Shown: one piece after another, positions 56,755 through 64,000 of the stretch
How the letters are laid out: every line of letters starts with the position of its first letter
Position numbering within the stretch: position 1 is the first letter of the stretch
Made by a program: the position numbers and the translations under genes
From: Magicicada septendecula
Lineage: Eukaryota > Arthropoda > Insecta > Hemiptera > Cicadidae
Assembly: GCA_034769895.1 (NCBI GenBank)
Contig: CM068372.1
Coordinates: forward strand, 370,469,258 to 370,533,257
DNA length: 64,000 bases
Direction: 5' to 3'
Notes under the pieces: generated by a model
Seen by the model: only the letters and a program-made list of their open reading frames with translations
Databases searched by the model: none
Told to the model about the DNA's origin: nothing

Positions 56755-58735
56755 TTATAACAGGACCAAATATCATTAATTTGGAGTTATATGTTAAGGG
56801 TATACTATATTAATGTTTAAATAAATTTTAATAGTCGAAACTCCACTCATATGTTATAGCGATCATAATAATGCATTGTATAAGGCGCACACGCCTATGT
56901 CCGCGGCTGTTACATAATCAACTCACTGTGTAACGAATACGACCACGCCCAAACTTTCAATTATTAATATTTCGGAAACCAGTAACTTCAGGCGAAATCC
57001 ATTATAGCCAAAATGTTTGCCGAAATATTAATAATAGGGTGTGCAATTTTTATGCAATATAATTAAATAATAACAGTTAATTAATTTTATGTTAATAACT
57101 TCCATAATAATGGAGCTACATAAAAGAGCTTTTAATATGTTATAGCTATAAGAATTTACAACAGATTGTATATTTTAGGATTAGCACAAATTGGCTTGCA
57201 GCCAAGATAATTGCAATATAAAAGTGCCACAGGAAATCCGGAACGACAATTCAGTTCCGTTGTGTTAAGAATATTAATAATAATATAAATTCTCAGTCTA
57301 TGGGAAAGTAGTTTCGTTCTCACGGGCTGAGGTGATTCAAATTTTGGGTAGTAGGGAGAGTGTGTCAGCCAATCAAATCATTCGAAGAAATTGGAACCAA
57401 CGCGGAGTTTTGGGGCTGATTAAACACTCTACTGCCAGTATTCAAGAAGAACAGACGTATATCTTCGATCATCTCAAAACCATAGTTTTGTGAAGACTCA
57501 TCTGAAGACTCTACGTGGTCAACACGCCTAATTACGATCATCATAAAACAGATCAACTGTAACGACTCGTAATTACAGCGTTCAGTCAAGATACTCTTCC
57601 ACACCAACAAACAAGCGTACCGTGCACTACAATAACTGTGGGCGTATGCACGCAAGAGATCTACAAGACTACAAGACCTTACTTCAAGAATACGACAGAG
57701 AGGCCGTCTAAACCATTTGCGAATCAGCTGACAAGCAGAGTTACAACTCGAAACGACACACACACACGCTGACGTGGAACGTGAATCGACGAGGGACGTG
57801 AAGCAGTTCTCGCAGGCAACTACAGACGTAAAACTTCATCAATAGCAGGAAAGCAGAGTGTTGCTGATTTCCGAGCTCACCGCCAAAACCCAGGATGCTC
57901 AAGTAGATCACTATCTTTAGCCGATTGGACAAGGACAGCGAGGGACATCCGGAGCATCTCTACAATCCACTTCAGAACCAGGAAAGTCAAAATCACGTTA
58001 ATTATTTTTCAACAGTTAAATTTTCTTTTTTTTAATTAAAATCAATGTAATAAATGAAATGCCAGAAATCAGAGACTCTAGTTAAATAAGAATTATTCAT
58101 GTGTGATAATCTGTATAGCCAGTATAAGTAATTAATAAGCATTAGTTAAGAATTAATAGTAGATAAAACAAAAAGCGCTATACAAATCTTAACAAAGAAT
58201 TAAATAATTTGCTCATACTGCAGTATACGTGAGTCAGATCACTAGTAAATAAAGGGACGTGAACTAGATTGTCACGCCTAGTTTATTTTTGAATATTTTC
58301 AAGTAACTTTAGAGTTTTTATTTCATTAGAATCAAATTTTTAAAGACATTGAAATTAAATTGAATTAAATTAAATTGCTTAATTAAATTCTCAGTTAAAA
58401 TAAACTCTTTCAAAATAACGAGCTCAACTTCTGAAAATTATTAATCATTCCGAAAACATTATTCAAGATTTATTTATTGTTTAGTTTGTAAGAATATTTG
58501 AACTTATAACCATTTCATTCTTGTGTGTTTGGAGTAATAAACCCCGTTTTTATTACCCCACATTGTATTTTTATTGCTGTACTACGGAGCCTACCAACCT
58601 CACAAAACTCTTCACTTTTAAAATAACTTATTTAGTGTGCTGTTGTTATACACTTGAGTTTACATACTTGCGAAATCAAATCCAAAATCCACACGCCCTA
58701 GTCGGAAGAAAACCGCAAGATCGGACAGCAGGTAG
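56755..58735. other. Possible LTR-like or UTR-like segment, unclassified
   Basis: 57240-57960 has more CpG than its flanks and frames on the - strand without homologs. AATAAA occurs at 58534 followed by a T-rich tract. The arrangement could be a solo LTR of an unknown element, but I found no second copy, no TG...CA limits and no target duplication. Confidence 0.2.
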
Positions 58736-59599
58736 GTGCTCATACATTCACACAACACAACAACACGCAAATAATAATAAATGTTATAATATATATATAA
58801 AATTGCTGTTCAATATAGCAAGAACCAAGTATCAACCAAAAAAAAAAATAATAAAAAAATACCATTTCCTGTCAACAACATTAAACTGAAACACAATTCT
58901 TTGAGAAGCAAAAACATGAGGATTCTGACAAATGTTATCAGTTTATTTCAGTTTGCCTTCTTCAGCATTTCTATGATCCACTGTTGCCTTTTCTGTTTTC
59001 TTGTTCATCTGCTTCTTTTCTTTTGTTTAAATAGTAAAACTTTCAGAAGCTGTTTTTGATACAAATACAATTAATACAATACAAGCATTAATACAAATAA
59101 ACAATTAAAATTAGTCTTTTTCTCTGGGCAGAAGGAGACAACTGATCAAACACAAATTGGATGCAATGGAAAATGATGCATTTAATATCAGTTAGAATAG
59201 TATACAGTGATAAAGTACAAACTAAAATAAAAGTGAGGACGGACAACAATTGACAGATGCAAAGCAAATAACATGGAATGCCATGCACAACATATGACTT
59301 AAGACAAAATTACCAAAAAGGATAATGAAATGTCCCCCCGAAACTGTCAGAAGTGGACAGAACCTAAAGTAAGAATGTGTTTTCAAATATCTGACATCAA
59401 CAGAATGATGAAAGAAAACAGACTCCAACATAAGTCAATGTTACTCAATGTTTTAAGCGGATATTTAAAAAGAAAATACACCTTGCAACTTGATTTAAAA
59501 TTATACCAATTATAATATGTTTATTGTTTATCAAAAACACAGTTACTCACTGTCACCTTCAATTCACAATGAAGCTAAATCAATAAATTAAAATATACG
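58736..59599. other. No gene seen
   Basis: AT-rich; only short frames. Confidence 0.4.
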
Positions 59600-59860
59600 T
59601 GAAAAGAGACAAAGAGAAGAAAAAGGAGGTGGATCGGTCACACCTGAGAATATCACCAGAAAATATCGCTAGACAGGCACTGAATTGGAATCCGCAAGGT
59701 AGCCGCAGACGTGGTTGACTGAGGAACACCTGGAAGAGGACTATGGAAAGAGCGCTGGCTGGTGTCAATAAGAAATGGAGGGAGGTGAAAGCCCTGGCAA
59801 CGGACAGAACATGCTAGAGAAATTTCGTCTAGGCGCTATGTTCCACCTAGGAATTTAAGG
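59600..59860 (+). pseudogene. LINE C-terminal relic
   Basis: Across one frameshift and one stop, the + strand reads R-W-I-G-H-T, PENIARQALNWNPQGSRRRG, LRNTWKRTMERALAGVNKKW and REVKALATDR. It is the same family as the nested fragment at 40885-41436, in the opposite orientation. Confidence 0.75.
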
Positions 59861-61914
59861 ACTTAAGTCAAGTCAAGTAAGTCGAGAAAAAAGACAGACT
59901 GCAGACCAATCTACAGATTGACAATACAAAAGAGATAAAATACAGATAAAGAAGAATTGTCCTAAGTAATGCCAATTATTTCATGTGACATTAACGATTT
60001 TTTAAGAATACATGCTGGATTTTGTTGTTTTTTATACTGCAGACAGACTCTTAAACTTCATATTACCCAACTTTCATCTGGTTTCACAAAGTGTAAACAG
60101 ACTAAAGTTCTACAACAGGATTATCAGATACGCATCAATTTATTTAAAATAAGCTAATATAAAAAAATGAATAAAACATACATATAACAATTAGTGGTTA
60201 ACATATAATACACTTTTACACGTCTGTCCTTAATAAAGCTGCAAATCAGCCATTTATAAATATGGTAACTTCCCTTCATACTACTTGTGTTATTGCAAAC
60301 TTCATTTTTTTTTTTACAAAAATCTCAATTAGCTACATTTTATGATATGAAAAGTTTTAGGCTCAACGAATCAAAGATAAAAATAATAACAATAATAATA
60401 ATAATGTAACCGCACATTATAACAATAGAGTGCAGTTGATTTCATACAATTTACAGTACATATTTATAATATATATAGATTTAGTATAAGAATACAGACT
60501 AATTCGGCACATTTCAAATACTGTGCTCTAACACATTTTGGCGAGCTACTGCCAATCTGTACGTGAAGCACTTATCACAAAACACTTACAAAAAAGTACA
60601 CAATGTTAGCTCTTGTTTTAATGCACAAGTTTGAGCGAGTGTATTAATATACAGGCACAAACGATACACAGCTCTCTAAATCTAAAGGCAAGGTATGGTT
60701 ATCATGTCTATAATTTTTTTATATATGTAATCTCTTGTATATATATGTATCTAGATATGTCTTGGTAGGTAATGGACAGCACAAAGTATAATCACATCTA
60801 GGTAGTACCAAGCACTTCAGAGTGGCAATAGGAAAGTTAACGTTCAACACGCCTCATTATCAGAACTGTTTCCCGCATTAATTGACATTACTCTGACAGA
60901 TACATTACCCAGACACACTGAGCATCACTAATATGCACATTTCTTACCCAACTGATCTTTTATTTAGATTCAATTATTTGATTGTATTATATGCAAATTA
61001 TGAGATTCTCTGAATCCCTCACTTATAAAAAATACTAATGCTCACTTATGTGAGCATCAGTTCTGAAGCCGGGAATGTTGTATAAATGTTTAATGCCTGC
61101 GCCAACCCCCCCCCCCCCCAACAAAATATTGGATTTTCTGTAAGTAACCTTGATACACCTTGATACAATTAAAAAAATCACAAAGTTTTATATAATCATC
61201 AATGTTTAAACTGTATGGAGTGTTTACTTATTTTGTAGTGGATTTGAAACTTTATATCCTTACATATTATTATACAGCATCAGCTCAGTGCAACATGTAG
61301 TGGATACTACTGAATACAACTACTGAAGTCAAGACAATGTATAAACACAAAAGCTGAACACAAAGGTTGATGGTGAGGTTTAAATACATATCCACACCCA
61401 AAGATGAATCACTGTACACCTCTATTTTTACATAATAAATGTAAACTTTATCACCAACTTCAATAAAGCTATCTGTTTTCAAGATGTTAACAGAGGACAA
61501 AATGGGCACTTTTTGCAATCCTGAAAAAAATATTTTTGAAAACTACAAATTTTGGATAATATTGTTATGGCAATAAAAGAACATCAATGGAACATAATAA
61601 AAAAATAAATTTCTGAAAAAAGCCAAAAACATAACTGCCCTAATTTCTATGATACTGTTGAACGATGTGTTGCCGAAAGAAAGTAATACAACATATTCTA
61701 CATATACCATGAAGGATGCCTATAGTTGTCCAAATGTACTGAAACAGTATCAGATTGGAAAAAAACATGAAGACAAGAATTTACCTGCAACTCTCATTGC
61801 TTCTATATATTTCACCTGTGAAATGCCATTGTGAGAGTCTATATAAAGTGCCATACCACCCAGACAAGGCATTCAGCATTATTTGTTATACGGTAGCAAA
61901 GAAACATGTTGTCC
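59861..61914. other. AT-rich stretch without genes
   Basis: Contains a poly-C run near 61106-61119. Nothing else was recognised. Confidence 0.4.
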
Positions 61915-62161
61915 CTCCAACTTTGTCATGCTTATTTGCTAAACTAATAAGTGTCATGTTCTGGACGAGGTCTTTCAGTGTTTCCACCATTTTCAAGTCC
62001 TAAACCACGAAAAAAAAATATCCCACTGGAACCCGTATATATACCCGTGAATCTGCCCTCACGGTATGTCAATTTGTAAACAAGTAGGGACAAAGCTTCA
62101 TAGCAAGTAGTAGTAGGGGCATGGCTTAATTTACAAATTGACTTACCGCGGAGGCAGATTC

Positions 62162-62199
<38 letters not shown>

Positions 62200-62317
62200 G
62201 TTCCAGCAGGATATTCTTTTGTCGTTGTTTAGGACTTGAAAATGGTGGAAACACTGAAAGGCCTCGTCCAGAATATGATACTTAGCAGTTTAGCAAATAA
62301 GCACGATGAAGTTGGAG
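61915..62317. repeat. Long inverted repeat (arms ~165 and ~187 bp, ~50-bp spacer)
   Basis: The left arm (61915-62080; CTCCAACTTTGTC ... GTCAATTTGTAA) is mirrored by 62131-62317 (TTACAAATTGAC ... GATGAAGTTGGAG). The right arm is longer because of a TA run at 62165-62197. The RNA would form one long hairpin. No target duplication was noticed at its edges. Confidence 0.85.
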
Positions 62318-64000
62318 TTACAGAGACTGCCAATTCAAATAACAAGATTAAGAAAGATGTTGTGTTCAGAAAGCACAAATAATGACTTAACAATTGTTTC
62401 ATGATTGTGAATCAACAGCTATATTTTGTTTATTGATTGTGTTCAACTGTTATTGAATATTTTAAATTGTGACATTTCGACCACTGCAGAGGCAGGACAA
62501 TGTAAACTGAACACTCAGGTCTCGATGCGCAGTAGATAAACACCTCGTTGCGAGGCTAACAAAATTTTCATTCACTTCGCACGTGCACAGAACAGTTTTG
62601 TGCAGTGTTTCACAGCATGAACATTGGCTCCAACAAGACTGGTGAGAACAACGGAAACGTGTGTGACAGAGAGGGAAGTAATATGAAGTGAGACAGTGAA
62701 CGTTATAGCGTCGTCTCCCCTCTTCTCTCTAGATAACTTAGCTATACTTGTAAGTGGGGGTAATTGATGCAGTGGGTCGGCGCAGATTACTGTTCTGGAA
62801 AGGCTGGCAGGGCTATATTTAAGAACAACTGTTTGATTAAGAATACAGGCGTTAAACAAAGTTTGTGATTGTTTAACTGTTTCTGGTAAAAGTTCTCATT
62901 TTTCACACTGGTAAACATTGAAATCCCCTGTTGTCATCACATAATAATAAAATTTCAATATAATAGACTACAAATAAGCATATTAATTCCAATGATTTTA
63001 CATGAACTGAAAGTAAAAGAATTTTGTTTAGTTGGCTCTTAGTAAGTTAATTATTTCAGTTCCATGTCACATTTCATATATTTGTATTTAAACTACACCA
63101 TATAAAGCCAAAAGAAAAAATGTTATCTGTCACAGGAATTTTTGCGATGGGGCTGGAGATGAACATATCTCACCACAGCCATTATCAGTGAGATACTAAG
63201 GCATTTAACAATTTTCTGTATAAAACAAGATCATATTTTGGCTTATTTGTTAACCTAGTTCTGGCAAATACTGACACCAAGCACAATTCCCGTCCCTGTT
63301 AAATTTTCAAAATAACTATGTTGTCGTCTCAATGGTGGTGTCGCATTGAAAAACTCCTTCTGTGTCCTTGTAAATGATAAGGAGCAAGACAAACTGAGTT
63401 CGATGGTCCCAAGATAATAACACTGACGTCACTGTGTAAATTGCACGTGCATGTATACCCACATGGTTGTTAACGATTCAAAGTGAACAAATAATCCAGC
63501 AGACAGTTGGCCTGCAGGCAACTAATGGTAAGAGACAGGGAAAAAGATGTGGAATACAGGGAACATTTATGTTAAAATAATTTTAAGTAACAGGGACACA
63601 AAAGAAGGCCACACAAAGTACTGCAAGGTAATGTTGAAGAGGTAATCAGAATGTAACGGTACAGAATTGTGGGCTACAACAGTTTCAATTTCAATTCAGT
63701 TTTAATTTTTAATTGTTAGTATTAACCTGTGAGGTGCCCCTTGTAACCAGCAACATACAGTGTTATTGTTGATGTCTGGAGACAGCCAAGCCAGACGTAT
63801 TATGTGATAGCCCCAGCAGCAGTCTTTGTATGTGAATCACAGTAAGCAGATTGTCATCAGACAGCAGTGGAAGCAGCATACAGTTCAATAAGTGAAACCT
63901 TATACAGTGGCCTCGGAAATTTCGGTAGGCCAAGGTGAACTGAGTAGGTGAGGTCTACCGAAACTGATAAATTTAATGCCTTTTAAACTTTAAACGAAGT
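62318..64000. other. No firm gene
   Basis: A 95-codon - strand frame (62859-62572) in a slightly GC-richer patch has no recognised domain. Near the window end, TTTCGGTAG (63918) and CTACCGAAA (63955) form a small inverted pair. Confidence 0.35.

Noticed and set aside
62572-62859. 95-residue - strand ORF as a host gene
   Set aside because: No recognised domain, signal or splice support; composition gives such frames by chance.

Overview
The window is eukaryotic, AT-rich, intron-containing nuclear DNA, most likely from an insect with a transposon-rich genome. Evidence for this is the split gene with GT/AG introns, long dinucleotide microsatellites, and dense mobile elements of kinds common in arthropods (non-LTR LINEs, Penelope-like, hAT, MULE, mariner, LTR and tRNA-derived SINE elements). 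The species cannot be fixed from sequence alone.

The one host gene I recognise is a TGF-beta superfamily ligand of the BMP9/BMP10 type on the + strand. Four exons are clear: 18805-18945 and 19064-19188 (propeptide), 21101-21334 (end of propeptide, furin site, first third of the mature ligand) and 28075-28308 (rest of the cystine-knot domain and stop). All three exon joins agree in phase. Its N-terminal propeptide exons were not found; a signal-peptide-like exon at 11264-11342 fits in phase but is unproven. A second, unidentified host gene starts on the - strand at 9927 with a CPIC-type zinc-binding peptide; a perfect RFX X-box lies 35 bp upstream, which suggests a cilium gene.

Layout: 1-3879 AT-rich with a small CpG-rich promoter-like patch; 3880-9746 a composite MULE holding a FLYWCH-type ORF, ~160-bp tandem arrays and a LINE flanked by an 84-bp perfect target-site duplication; 9.75-11.35 kb putative host promoters and first exons; 11.35-15.6 kb repeats and LINE relics; 15.77-17.18 kb a 28-copy minisatellite carrying E-box and CCAAT motifs; 17.6-18.5 kb a mariner relic; 18.8-28.4 kb the BMP gene, whose introns hold two hAT elements, a Penelope-like element with a hammerhead-like motif, a TIR element and LINE relics; 31273-36618 a complete non-autonomous LTR retrotransposon; 36955-38258 a TIR element beginning CACTAG; 39-41.7 kb LINE relics, one nested in another; 42.4 kb a tRNA-derived SINE; 42.7-64 kb mostly ORF-free DNA with one mariner pseudogene, a LINE relic and a ~400-bp inverted repeat.

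The most unusual object is the LTR element. It has no reverse transcriptase, one long coiled-coil/cysteine-rich ORF, an LTR that appears to have swallowed an older tRNA-Lys-like primer site next to its present one, and a stable cUUCGg hairpin touching its polypurine tract.
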